In this document: piece after piece, positions 1 through 8,180 of the stretch
How positions within the stretch are numbered: the first letter of the stretch is position 1
Layout of the letters: the number at the start of each line of letters is the position of its first letter
Assembly (NCBI RefSeq): GCF_004365875.1
Contig: NZ_SODF01000002.1
Location: 1,302,001-1,366,000, forward strand
Source: Kribbella kalugense
Lineage (GTDB): Bacteria; Actinomycetota; Actinomycetes; Propionibacteriales; Kribbellaceae
DNA length: 64,000 nt
Direction of reading: 5' to 3'
The notes under the pieces: model-generated
Seen by the model: the letters and a program-made list of their open reading frames with translations, nothing else
What the model was told of the DNA's origin: nothing
Databases searched by the model: none
Made by a program: the position numbers and the translations under genes

Positions 1-645
1 GTCGTCCAGGAACAGCGCGAACTGCTTGTCCGGGCTGATCAGATCCATCTCGATCTGCTTGAACTCCACACCGGGGGCGTCGGTCGGGACGATGAACAAG
101 GCCGGCTTGAGATTGCCGGTTCGGGCGTCCTCGGTCCGGCCGACGACCAGCACAGCCTTCGCCACATCGAGTCCGGAGATGAAGACCTTGCGCCCGGTCA
201 GCGACCAGCCGTCGTCGGTACGGCGGGCGGTCGTGGTGATCTGGTGCGAGTTGGAGCCGGCGTCGGGCTCGGTGATCGCGAACGCCATCACCGTCGTACC
301 GTCGGCCAGGCCGGGCAGCCAGTGTTGCTTCTGCTCGTCGGTGCCGAAGCGGGAGATCACGGTGCCGCAGATCGACGGGGACACCACCATCATCAGCAGC
401 GGGCAGCCGGCCGCGCCGAGCTCCTCCAGCACGATCGACAGGTCGGCCATGCCGCCGCCACCTCCGCCGTACTGCTCGGGCAGGTTGACGCCGAGGAAGC
501 CGAGCTTGCCGGCCTCAAGCCACAGTTCGGTCGTGTGCCCGCCGGATCGCGCCTGCCGGTTGAACCACTCGTAGCCGTACTTCTTGCCCAGCTCGCTGAC
601 AACCTTCCGCAGCTCGCTGCGCTCTTCAGACTCGACGAAACTCAT
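1..645 (-). CDS. Acyl-CoA dehydrogenase, N-terminal part (runs off the window)
   Basis: FAD-dependent alpha,beta-dehydrogenation of an acyl-CoA thioester. Only the first 215 residues are present; the gene continues past position 1, so the C-terminal catalytic domain is unseen. The motif ITEPDAGSNSHQ and the following WSLTGRKVFISG are the FAD/substrate-binding middle-domain signature of the family, and the N-terminal helical domain has the usual LGVNLPEQYGG segment. The ATG at 645 overlaps the stop of the biotin carboxylase gene as ATGA, so the two should be translationally coupled. It is the last visible gene of the operon that starts near 7926. Family is clear, substrate is not; the neighbours suggest a branched or terpenoid acyl-CoA. 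Confidence 0.9.
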   Translation of the reverse strand, partial: MSFVESEERSELRKVVSELGKKYGYEWFNRQARSGGHTTELWLEAGKLGFLGVNLPEQYGGGGGGMADLSIVLEELGAAGCPLLMMVVSPSICGTVISRFGTDEQKQHWLPGLADGTTVMAFAITEPDAGSNSHQITTTARRTDDGWSLTGRKVFISGLDVAKAVLVVGRTEDARTGNLKPALFIVPTDAPGVEFKQIEMDLISPDKQFALFLDD

Positions 646-2636
646 GCGTTCTCCCCAACCACGGCCAGTACAGCGCCGACCTCAACCTGTTGTCCTGCCT
701 GCACGTTCAGCTCACCGACGACCCCGTCGGCCGGAGCGGCGATCGTGTGCTCCATCTTCATCGCCTCCAGCCACAGCAAGGGCTGTCCTTCTTTCACTGT
801 GTCACCGACCTGTACACCGACCCGGATCACCGTCCCCGGCATTGGCGCCACCAACGACCCGGCCGCCACCTGCCGCGCCGGATCCGTGAACCGCTCAACC
901 GGAGTGAGGCTCACGCTTCCCAGGGACGAGTCCACACAAACCAATCCGTCGTACGCCGCAACCTCGAAGGATCGCCGTACGCCGTCAACTTCGAGCACCA
1001 CGCGGTCCGGTGTGCTGTCGACGAGTTGGATGTTGCCGTCGGCAACCAGACCGTCGCGGGTCAGGCGGTACGCGATCTCGTGTACGGCATCGCCGGTGCG
1101 GTAGCTCTTGCACTGCGGTTGTGAAGGTAGATTCCGCCAGCCGCTCGGCACTCGCACAGGCCCGACTCGGCCGGCCGCATCAGCCAGCGCGGCGGCCAAC
1201 GCCGACGTCCGCACCACCGCGTCGTCAACAGGCTTCCCAACGCCATGCTTCTCGAAGAAGGAGGTATCGGTGTCGCCGACGAGAAACGCGGGATGCCGCA
1301 GAATCCAGACCACCAGGTCCCGGTTGGTCCCGACGCCGTGGATCGTCGCTCGCTCCAGTTCCCCGGCGAGGCGCCGTGCGACCGCGGTCCGGTCAGGCCC
1401 GAACGCGATCACCTTCGCCAGCATCGCGTCGTAGTACGGCGAGACCTCCGAGCCGTCCTCGACCCCCGAATCCACCCGCAGCCGGGGTGTCGACCGGCTC
1501 TCCGGAACATTTTCGTCGCCACGTGCCGACTTTGCTCCGGAAAGCCGCCGGGCGCCGACTCCGAAGGCGTGGAGACGACCCGTTCGGGGCTGCCAGTCGT
1601 TGGCCGGATCCTCGGCGTACAGCCGCACCTCGATCGCGTGGCCTACTGTTGCCGGTGGATCCGCCGGTAGCCGCGCCCCGGACGCGACCGCGAACTGCAG
1701 CTCCACGAGGTCCAGCCCCGTGGTCTCCTCGGTAACAGGGTGTTCGACTTGGAGGCGAGTGTTCATCTCCAGGAAGTAGAAGTTGCCCGCCTCGTCCGCG
1801 AGGAACTCGACCGTCCCCGCACCCACGTAACCGATCGCGGCTGCCGCCTTCCGCGCGGCGTCGAACAACTCCGCGCGCATCGACGGGATCCGCTCGACCA
1901 GCGGTGACGGTGCCTCCTCGACGACCTTCTGGTGACGGCGCTGGATCGAGCACTCGCGCTCACCGACCGCCCAGATCGTCCCGTGCTGATCGGCCATGAT
2001 CTGTACTTCGATGTGCCGTCCGGTCGCGAGGTACCGCTCGCAGAACACGGTCCCGTCCCCGAATGCCGACAACGCCTCCGCCGACGCCGCGTCGATCTCC
2101 ACGGCCAGGTCCTCGAGCCGCGACACCACCCGCATCCCGCGCCCACCACCGCCGGCCGACGCCTTCACCAGCACCGGCAGCTCAGCCGCGGACACCTCGG
2201 CCGGCGTGAGCTCGGCAAGCACCGGCACCCCGGCCGCTGCCATCAACTTCTTCGCCTCGATCTTCGACCCCATCGAGGAGATCGCGTCCACCGGCGGCCC
2301 GATCCAGGTCAGCCCCGCATCGATCACGGCCTGCGCAAACCCGGCGTTCTCCGACAAGAACCCATAGCCGGGATGTACGGCGTCCGCACCGGCACGCAAC
2401 GCCGCCTCGACGATCAGCTCGCCACACAGGTACGTCTCACCCGGAGTGTTTCCTGGCAGATGCACCGCCGCGTCCGCCTCGTCCACGAACGGCATCCGCG
2501 CGTCGGCGGTCGAGTGGACGGCGACCGTGGACAGCCCGAGAGCCCGGGCAGTCCGGAAGATCCGACGCGCGATCTCACCCCGGTTGGCGACGAGCACGGA
2601 GGTGATCACGCGCGGCTCCCGATCAGACACGGTCAT
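642..2636 (-). CDS. Acyl-CoA carboxylase alpha subunit (biotin carboxylase plus biotin carrier)
   Basis: ATP-dependent carboxylation of biotin, feeding the beta subunit encoded just upstream in the operon. The 664-residue protein has an N-terminal biotin carboxylase domain, an ATP-grasp glycine loop (KASAGGGGRGMR, about 158-169), the catalytic EMNTRLQVEHP (290-300) and a C-terminal biotinyl domain with EAMKMEH, Lys627 being the biotin site. Residues 364-381 form an extra stretch in the biotin carboxylase C-terminal subdomain, between RTGRLHAF and LRVDSG, that the family normally lacks; it is encoded by a 54-bp palindrome. The ATG at 2636 lies inside a long predicted hairpin. Together with its partner it may act on methylcrotonyl-, geranyl- or a related acyl-CoA; sequence alone does not decide. 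Confidence 0.93.
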   Translation of the reverse strand: MTVSDREPRVITSVLVANRGEIARRIFRTARALGLSTVAVHSTADARMPFVDEADAAVHLPGNTPGETYLCGELIVEAALRAGADAVHPGYGFLSENAGFAQAVIDAGLTWIGPPVDAISSMGSKIEAKKLMAAAGVPVLAELTPAEVSAAELPVLVKASAGGGGRGMRVVSRLEDLAVEIDAASAEALSAFGDGTVFCERYLATGRHIEVQIMADQHGTIWAVGERECSIQRRHQKVVEEAPSPLVERIPSMRAELFDAARKAAAAIGYVGAGTVEFLADEAGNFYFLEMNTRLQVEHPVTEETTGLDLVELQFAVASGARLPADPPATVGHAIEVRLYAEDPANDWQPRTGRLHAFGVGARRLSGAKSARGDENVPESRSTPRLRVDSGVEDGSEVSPYYDAMLAKVIAFGPDRTAVARRLAGELERATIHGVGTNRDLVVWILRHPAFLVGDTDTSFFEKHGVGKPVDDAVVRTSALAAALADAAGRVGPVRVPSGWRNLPSQPQCKSYRTGDAVHEIAYRLTRDGLVADGNIQLVDSTPDRVVLEVDGVRRSFEVAAYDGLVCVDSSLGSVSLTPVERFTDPARQVAAGSLVAPMPGTVIRVGVQVGDTVKEGQPLLWLEAMKMEHTIAAPADGVVGELNVQAGQQVEVGAVLAVVGENA
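1494..1547 (-). repeat. 54-bp palindrome inserted in frame in the biotin carboxylase gene
   Basis: Arms 1495-1518 and 1527-1547 pair imperfectly (shared core CGGCTyTCCGGA) around a CACGTG centre. The element is 18 codons long, stays in frame and encodes RLSGAKSARGDENVPESR, a polar stretch placed at a surface-type position before RVDSG. The segment contains AT-rich codons (GAC GAA AAT GTT) unlike its surroundings. No second copy was noticed in this window. It may be a mobile palindromic repeat of the kind known to enter coding genes, or simply a lineage-specific insertion. Confidence 0.55.
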
Positions 2637-2721
2637 GGGGCCTCCCGGCCTGGACTGAGGAGCGGAGGGAGCGAAGCGACCGGAGCGACGAGGGAAGGCC
2701 GGGAGTTAAAGCCCCATGACC
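2631..2721 (-). promoter_or_regulatory. Long inverted repeat enclosing the carboxylase alpha start codon
   Basis: Two paired blocks are visible: GGTCATGGGGC (2631-2641) with GCCCCATGACC (2711-2721), and CTCCCGGCCT (2642-2651) with AGGCCGGGAG (2696-2705). The inner loop is a GAGCG-rich stretch. On the mRNA strand the ribosome-site region and ATG at 2636 would sit in the 3' arm. This 127-bp spacer is the only real gap in an operon otherwise joined by overlaps, so it may tune alpha against beta subunit translation, or end or process the message. Confidence 0.5.
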
Positions 2722-2763
2722 CTGCCGGCGCCGAAGGCCCGGCCAAAAGCACAGCCATGCGCG

Positions 2764-4317
2764 TCACATCCTGAAGACGCCGAAGGTGGAGGTGCCTTCG
2801 ACGGGGGCTGAATGGATCGCGGACAGGCAGATGCCGAGGATCGTTCTGGTGTCGCGCGGGTCGATCACGCCGTCGTCGTACAGCCGGCCGGACAGGAACA
2901 TCGGCAGTGACTCGGCCTCGATCTGGCCCTCGACGTACGCGCGCATCTGGCCATCACCGTGCTCGTCGTACGGCTGTCCCTTCGCCTCGGCGGCCGCCCG
3001 CGCGACGATCGACAGCACCCCGGCGAGCTGCTGCGGTCCCATCACCGCCGACTTCGCCGACGGCCACGCGAACAGGAACCGCGGATCGAACGCCCGCCCA
3101 CACATCCCGTAGTGCCCGGCGCCGTACGACGCCCCCATCAGGACGGAGATGTGCGGGACCTTCGAGTTCGAGACCGCGTTGATCATCTGCGCGCCGTGCT
3201 TGATGATCCCGCCCTGCTCGTACTCCTGCCCAACCATGTAGCCGGTCGTGTTGTGCAGGAAGATCAGCGGCGTATCGGAGCGATTAGCCAGCTGGATAAA
3301 CTGCGATGCCTTCTGCGACTCCTCGCTGAACAGCACGCCCCGCGCGTTCGCCAGGATCCCCACCGGATACCCGTGCACCGACGCCCACCCGGTCGCCAGC
3401 GACGACCCGTACAGCGGCTTGAACTCGTCGAACACCGACCCGTCCACCACCCGAGCGATCACGTCCCGCGGATCGAACGGGATCTTCAGATCCCCCGGCA
3501 CGATGTCCAGCAGGTCCTCGGAGTCGAGGACAGGTTCGTCGTACGACGGTTTGGGCGCCGGACCCTGCTTGCGCCAGTTCAACCGGGACACGATCTGCCG
3601 CCCGAGCCGGATCGCGTCCTGCTCATCGACAGCGAAGTAGTCCGCCAGGCCGGACTTGCGCGCGTGCATCGACGCACCGCCGAGCGACTCGTCGTCGGCA
3701 TCCTCACCAGTCGCCATCTTCACCAGCGGCGGCCCGGCCAGGAACACCTTCGCGCCGCCGTCGACCATCACCACGTAGTCGCTCATGCCGGGGATGTACG
3801 CGCCGCCCGCGGTCGAGTTGCCGAACACCAACGCGATCGTCGGAATCCCTTCGGCCGATAGCCGGGTCAGATTCCGGAACATCGCGCCGCCGGGAATGAA
3901 GATCTCCTTCTGCGTTGGCAGATCCGCGCCGCCGGACTCGACCAGACTGATCACCGGCAACCGATTCGCCCGCGCGATCTCGTCCGATCGCAACGCCTTC
4001 TTCAGCGTCCACGGATTGCTCGCGCCACCCTTGACCGTCGGGTCGTTCGCGGTAATCAGACACTCGACACCTTCGACCACCCCGATCCCGGTCACCAGGC
4101 TCGCGCCCACCGTGAAGTCAGAACCCCAGCCGGCCAGCGGCGACAACTCAAGGAACGGTGTGTCGGGATCGAGCAGCAACTCGATCCGCTCCCGCGCCAG
4201 CAACTTCCCGCGCTTGTGATGCCGCTCGACGTACTTCTCCCCACCACCCGCCAACGCCTTCGCGTGCTCTACCTCCAGCGCGCTGAGTTTCTCCAGCATC
4301 GCCTCGCGGTTACTCAT
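2764..4317 (-). CDS. Acyl-CoA carboxylase beta subunit (carboxyltransferase)
   Basis: Transfers the carboxyl group from carboxybiotin to an acyl-CoA. The 517-residue protein carries both crotonase-fold halves of the family: GGASNPWTLKKALRSDEIA and STAGGAYIPGMSDYVVMV in the N half; FIQLANRSDTPLIFLHNTTG, MGASYGAGHYGMCGRAFDPR and the SAKSAVMGPQQLAG segment in the C half. It reads closest to the methylcrotonyl/geranyl-CoA carboxylase branch rather than the AccD/PccB branch. The ATG at 4317 overlaps the stop of the preceding dehydrogenase gene (ATGA); longer upstream starts would lie inside that gene. Works with the alpha subunit at 642-2636 after a 127-bp gap. Confidence 0.9.
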   Translation of the reverse strand: MSNREAMLEKLSALEVEHAKALAGGGEKYVERHHKRGKLLARERIELLLDPDTPFLELSPLAGWGSDFTVGASLVTGIGVVEGVECLITANDPTVKGGASNPWTLKKALRSDEIARANRLPVISLVESGGADLPTQKEIFIPGGAMFRNLTRLSAEGIPTIALVFGNSTAGGAYIPGMSDYVVMVDGGAKVFLAGPPLVKMATGEDADDESLGGASMHARKSGLADYFAVDEQDAIRLGRQIVSRLNWRKQGPAPKPSYDEPVLDSEDLLDIVPGDLKIPFDPRDVIARVVDGSVFDEFKPLYGSSLATGWASVHGYPVGILANARGVLFSEESQKASQFIQLANRSDTPLIFLHNTTGYMVGQEYEQGGIIKHGAQMINAVSNSKVPHISVLMGASYGAGHYGMCGRAFDPRFLFAWPSAKSAVMGPQQLAGVLSIVARAAAEAKGQPYDEHGDGQMRAYVEGQIEAESLPMFLSGRLYDDGVIDPRDTRTILGICLSAIHSAPVEGTSTFGVFRM

Positions 4318-5435
4318 GCAATGAACCCCAGTCGTTTCGCGGCCAGGCCGGTCAGGATTTCGGTGGTGCCGCCGCCGATGGCGAGGATCTTCTGATCGCG
4401 GTACTGGCGTTCCACCTCGGCTTCTCGCATGTAGCCGAGCCCGCCGTGCAACTGGAGCGCCTGGTCGCAGACCCACTGCCCGGCCTCGACCGCGGTGTTC
4501 TTGGCGAAGCAGGTCTCGGCGATCACGTCCTCACCGGCGTCAGCTCGCCGGGCAACCTCCCGCACATAAACCCGCGCCACGTCGATCCGCCGTGCCATCT
4601 CGGTCAGTGTCTGCTGCACGGTCTGCCGTGAGATCAACGGCCGCCCGAACGTCTCTCGGCTGCGGCACCACTCGACGGTGAGATCGAGCGCCCGCTGCGC
4701 GCCGGCGTACGCCTGGGCGGCGAGTGTCAGCCGCTCGGCCACGAAGTTCACCGCGAGCTGCACAAACCCGGAACCCTGCGCTCCGACCAGGTTCCCGACC
4801 GGCACGCGTACGTCGGTGAACGACAATTCGGCCGTGTCCGAGCAGAGCCAGCCCATCTTCTCGAGCTTGCGAGACACCTCGAAGCCCGGCGTACCGCGCT
4901 CGATCACCAGCAGGCTGATCCCGTGCGACCCAGGCCCGTCCGTGCGGACCGCGGTCGTCACGAAGTCCGCGCGGCAACCCGAGGTGATGTAGGTCTTCGC
5001 CCCGTTGACGACGAACACGTCACCGTCGCGCCGAGCCGCCGTACGAATCGACGCCACATCCGATCCACCGTCAGGCTCGGTGATCGCCAGCGAGCCGATC
5101 AGTTCGCCGTCCAGCGTTGGCCGGACCCACCGATCGATCTGCTCCTGGTTGCCCGCAGCAACGATGTGCGGTACGGCGATCCCGCACGTCAGCAACGACG
5201 CGACCAACCCGCCCGAACCGCCCGCGTAGTGGAGCTCCTCGACCACCGCGAGCGCATCGAGCAACGACCCTCCGCCTCCACCGACCGCCTCCGGAAAGCC
5301 GACGCCGAGCAGACCAATCGCGCCGGCCTTCTTGTGCAGCTCACGCGGCAACTCCCCGTCCCGCTCCCACTGATCCAAATGCGGCAGCACCTCAGCGGTC
5401 ACAAATCGCCGGACGGACTCCCGGAAGTCGTTCAC
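4314..5435 (-). CDS. Acyl-CoA dehydrogenase (isovaleryl/citronellyl-type)
   Basis: FAD enzyme of 373 residues, complete. Motifs: LAITEPDGGSDVASIRT in the middle domain, HGGLGYMREAEVERQYRD and IGGGTTEIL near the C terminus. The usual C-terminal catalytic glutamate position is Gly here (AIGGGTTEI), while AERLTLA carries a Glu at the place used by isovaleryl-CoA and long-chain dehydrogenases. That pattern supports action on branched or terpenoid acyl-CoA before the carboxylase step. GTG start at 5435 overlaps the stop of the AtuA-like gene (GTGA). A reading upstream of this codon would run into that gene and is rejected. Confidence 0.9.
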   Translation of the reverse strand: MNDFRESVRRFVTAEVLPHLDQWERDGELPRELHKKAGAIGLLGVGFPEAVGGGGGSLLDALAVVEELHYAGGSGGLVASLLTCGIAVPHIVAAGNQEQIDRWVRPTLDGELIGSLAITEPDGGSDVASIRTAARRDGDVFVVNGAKTYITSGCRADFVTTAVRTDGPGSHGISLLVIERGTPGFEVSRKLEKMGWLCSDTAELSFTDVRVPVGNLVGAQGSGFVQLAVNFVAERLTLAAQAYAGAQRALDLTVEWCRSRETFGRPLISRQTVQQTLTEMARRIDVARVYVREVARRADAGEDVIAETCFAKNTAVEAGQWVCDQALQLHGGLGYMREAEVERQYRDQKILAIGGGTTEILTGLAAKRLGFIA

Positions 5436-7141
5436 AACAGCACCTCCGGTACGTCGACATACCGGGACCGCAGCCACTCGCCGACCGCCTTCGCCTGCGG
5501 ATCGAACCGCGCCTGCGCCGCGACCCCCTCGCCGAGCAACCCTTCGACGACGAAGTTGACCGCCCACAGGTTGGGAAGCAGGTAGCGGGTCACCGTCAGC
5601 GGTTGGGTCTCGGGCAGCAGCTGCTTGAAGAGGTTGACCGTCAAGGTGTGCGCGAGCCAGCGCCAGGCCTTCTCGTCGCGCACCCACACGCCGACGTTCG
5701 CGTCGCCGCCCTTGTCACCCGATCGCGCACCGGCGACCCGCCCGAGCGGTACCTCCCGCGTCCGCGGCGGTCCGCTCGAAAGCTGCAGCAACGGCATCGG
5801 CTCCTCGATGTCGTCCACAGGCGCCAGCGGTTGGGTCTCGGCGGACGGCTCGATCACCTTGCGGGTGCCGTCCGGGAGTACGGCGACATGCTCCACCTCG
5901 TGAATGTCGACGTACCCAGCGCGGAAGACGCCGTACGGCGAACTGTCACCGGGCGGCGCGGTGATGTGGAAGCCGGGGTAGCTGGACAGCGCCAGTTCGA
6001 CGGCGGCGCTGCTGAACGCGCGGCCGACGACCTTCGAGTCCGGGTCCTTGACCGCGCACTTCAGGAAGACGCTTGCCTCCTGCTCCGACTCGGCGTTCGG
6101 CTTCTCGGTCCAGGCCAGCGTCCACTTCAGCTCGGCCGGTCGCTGCGGCAGCGCCTGCTCGAGCTGCCGCTGCACCAGCTCGGCCTTCTGCTCCAGCTGC
6201 AGCCCAGTGAGCACGAAGTCGACCTCGTTCCGGAAGCCGCCGACGCTGTTCAGCGAGACCTTGTACGTCGGTGGCGGCGGCTCACCCTGGACCCCGGAGA
6301 TCCGGACCCGATCCGGGCCGTCGGCGGAAAGCTCGATCGTGTCGAGGCGGGTCGTCACGTCCGGACCGGCGTACCGAGCGCCGGTGATCTCGTAGAGAAG
6401 CTGGGCCTTGACCGTGTCGATCGTGACCGCGCCGCCGGTGTTGTCGTGCTTGGTGATCACGCTGCTGCCGTCCGCGTGGATCTCCGCGATCGGGAACCCG
6501 GGTCGACCGAAGTCGCGGATCTCGCTGAAGAACGCGTAGTTCCCGCCGGTCGCCTGGCATCCGCATTCGATCACGTGCCCCGCGACCACGGCACCGGCAA
6601 GTTCGTCGTACTGCGTCCGCTTCCAGCCGTGATGTGCGGCGGCGGGACCGACGATCACCGACGCGTCGGTGACGCGACCGGTCACCACCACGTCGGCGCC
6701 CGCCTGCAGCGCCTCGGCGATGCCCCAGGCGCCGAGATAGGCATTGGCGGTCAGCGGTGTGCCGAGGTCGAGCTCCTCAGCGCGAGCCAGTAGATCGTCG
6801 CCTTCGACGTACGCGACCTTGGGGTGGAGGCCGAGCTTGTCGGCCAGGTCGGTGATCGCTTGCGCAAGACCGGACGGGTTCAGACCGCCCGCGTTGCTGA
6901 CGATCTTCACGCCGCGGTCGAGCGCCTCACCCAGGCCAGACTCGAGCTGCCTGAGGAACGTCCGCGCGTAACCGAGCGACGGATCCTTCAGTCGGTCGCG
7001 ACCGAGGATGAGCATCGTCAGCTCGGCCAAGTAGTCGCCGGTCAGTACGTCGAGCGGACCACCGGTGAGCATCTCGTGCACGGCACTGAACCGGTCGCCG
7101 TAGAACCCGGAGGCGTTCCCGATCCGGATCGGCTCGGTCAT
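5432..7141 (-). CDS. AtuA family protein (DUF1446 plus C-terminal AtuA-like domain)
   Basis: 569 residues. The N-terminal domain starts IRIGNASGFYGDR and has the SNAGGLNPSGLAQAI, VVTGRVTDASV and ECGCQATGGNYAFF segments typical of DUF1446/AtuA. The last about 110 residues (from PLGRVAGARSGDKGGDANVG) form the separate AtuA-like ferredoxin-fold domain, so this is the long two-domain form. AtuA is needed for acyclic terpene use in Pseudomonas but its chemistry is not established. Here it sits between the operon's first gene and a dehydrogenase, overlapping both (ATGA and GTGA), which ties it to the carboxylase pathway. Confidence 0.88.
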   Translation of the reverse strand: MTEPIRIGNASGFYGDRFSAVHEMLTGGPLDVLTGDYLAELTMLILGRDRLKDPSLGYARTFLRQLESGLGEALDRGVKIVSNAGGLNPSGLAQAITDLADKLGLHPKVAYVEGDDLLARAEELDLGTPLTANAYLGAWGIAEALQAGADVVVTGRVTDASVIVGPAAAHHGWKRTQYDELAGAVVAGHVIECGCQATGGNYAFFSEIRDFGRPGFPIAEIHADGSSVITKHDNTGGAVTIDTVKAQLLYEITGARYAGPDVTTRLDTIELSADGPDRVRISGVQGEPPPPTYKVSLNSVGGFRNEVDFVLTGLQLEQKAELVQRQLEQALPQRPAELKWTLAWTEKPNAESEQEASVFLKCAVKDPDSKVVGRAFSSAAVELALSSYPGFHITAPPGDSSPYGVFRAGYVDIHEVEHVAVLPDGTRKVIEPSAETQPLAPVDDIEEPMPLLQLSSGPPRTREVPLGRVAGARSGDKGGDANVGVWVRDEKAWRWLAHTLTVNLFKQLLPETQPLTVTRYLLPNLWAVNFVVEGLLGEGVAAQARFDPQAKAVGEWLRSRYVDVPEVLL

Positions 7142-7926
7142 CCGAACTGCCCCGCTCGGCGACCCTTCCCCGGCAACCCGGCGAAGGCCTGGATGATCCC
7201 CAGCCACGCCTCCGCTGCGGCACCCTCCGCCGACACCGCCAGGTCATCGCGATGTCGCCGCTGGGTGGCCAGCAGGCAGAAGTCGAGCGCTGGACCGGCC
7301 ACCCGATCGCTCGCGTCCTCGGGGCCCCAGCTCCACGCGTCCCCGTCCGGTCCGGTCAGCTCGACGCGGAACGGATCGGCCGGCGGGGTGCGGTCGTTGA
7401 GCAGATACGCGAAGTCGCGCGTGCGGACGGCGAGATGCGCGACGTGACGGAGGCGGTTGCTCGGCTGACGCCGTACGCCGAGTGCGTCGAAGACGTCCTG
7501 CCCGTGGGCCCAGGTCTCCATCAACCGCGCGGTCGCCATCGAGGTCGGGCTCATCGGCGGGCCGTACCAGAGCACCTTCTCGCCGGCCGGCACCTTCTTC
7601 AGCGCCTCGGCGACCTCGGTCCGGGTCTCCCGCCAGTACGGCAGTAGTTCCTCCGGCGGCAGCGCGGCCGTCTCGGCGGCACCGTCGTCGACGTACGTCG
7701 TGGGGCTCTCGGCCGCCGTCCGCAGCGAGGCCTTGAAACCCTCGGGGTCGGTCGCGGCCAGCTGAGTCGCCTCGTCCGTCCAGGCCAGGTGCGCGATCTG
7801 ATGCGCGATCGTCCAGCCCTCGGCCGGCGTCGGCGTGGACCATTCCCCGGCGGCCAGCCCGCCGACCAACCGATCCAGCTCGGCACTCTCGGCCCACAGA
7901 TCGGCCAGCACTTCGTCCAGTTGCAC
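7138..7926 (-). CDS. TIGR03084-type DinB/maleylpyruvate-isomerase-fold protein, first gene of operon
   Basis: 262 residues. The N-terminal part (LAAGEWSTPTPAEGWTIAHQIAHLAWTDEA) is the four-helix DinB/mycothiol-dependent isomerase-like fold with likely metal-binding histidines, and a second conserved block MSPTSMATARLMETWAHGQDVFDALG carries another His. Family members are called metal-binding or wyosine-like proteins; the reaction is unknown. The GTG at 7926 is preferred because GAGGGAG lies nine bases upstream. Its stop overlaps the AtuA start. As first gene it presumably has its own promoter in the 7927-8180 gap, where a 12-bp palindrome (7986-7997) may be the operator. Confidence 0.8.
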   Translation of the reverse strand: MQLDEVLADLWAESAELDRLVGGLAAGEWSTPTPAEGWTIAHQIAHLAWTDEATQLAATDPEGFKASLRTAAESPTTYVDDGAAETAALPPEELLPYWRETRTEVAEALKKVPAGEKVLWYGPPMSPTSMATARLMETWAHGQDVFDALGVRRQPSNRLRHVAHLAVRTRDFAYLLNDRTPPADPFRVELTGPDGDAWSWGPEDASDRVAGPALDFCLLATQRRHRDDLAVSAEGAAAEAWLGIIQAFAGLPGKGRRAGQFG

Positions 7927-7985
7927 GCTGCACTCCCTCACCAGGGGATCGTGCAGCCGAGCGTCCCACGCCCCACAAAAAGAAT

Positions 7986-7997
7986 CAAGCGTGCTTG
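7986..7997. promoter_or_regulatory. Palindrome CAAGCGTGCTTG, candidate operator of the catabolic operon
   Basis: Perfect 5-bp arms CAAGC/GCTTG with a 2-bp centre, 60 bp upstream of the operon's GTG start, in an AT-richer patch. CAAG..CTTG palindromes are typical of TetR-family operators in actinobacterial acyl-CoA gene clusters. No TetR gene is adjacent; the divergent neighbour is a GntR regulator. Confidence 0.45.
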
Positions 7998-8007
7998 TTT
8001 TCACCAA

Positions 8008-8091
8008 GGCGGACCGCCACGCAGGCAGAACTGCCCATTTGACCCCGCAAACCAGCCGTTTCCGGGACTTCTGCGTGCGTGGCGGTCCGCC
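8008..8091. repeat. Intergenic inverted repeat, 23-bp arms
   Basis: Arms 8008-8030 and 8069-8091 match at 22 of 23 positions (GGCGGACCGCCACGC core) around a 38-base loop. It lies between two divergent genes, so it is not a conventional terminator. Each arm itself begins with the small palindrome GGCGGACCGCC. Could be a palindromic mobile repeat, a structured RNA or a protein-binding site. Confidence 0.6.
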
Positions 8092-8180
8092 CCGGCGCGG
8101 TACGAGTGGTCTAGGCGGGTTCGTTTCGGCGGTGGTGGAAAGGCTTCTCTGGGGGGTGTGGTCGGTGTTACGCAAGACCA

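Noticed and set aside
4314..5435. Missing C-terminal catalytic Glu in the acyl-CoA dehydrogenase
   Set aside because: The isovaleryl/long-chain branch uses a Glu at another helix, present here in AERLTLA; not a defect.
5117..6793. 558-codon plus-strand open frame over the AtuA gene
   Set aside because: Antisense shadow; low-complexity Arg-rich composition.
7138..7926. ATGA/GTGA stop-start overlaps as something unusual
   Set aside because: Four occur in this operon and many elsewhere; this is ordinary translational coupling in actinomycetes.
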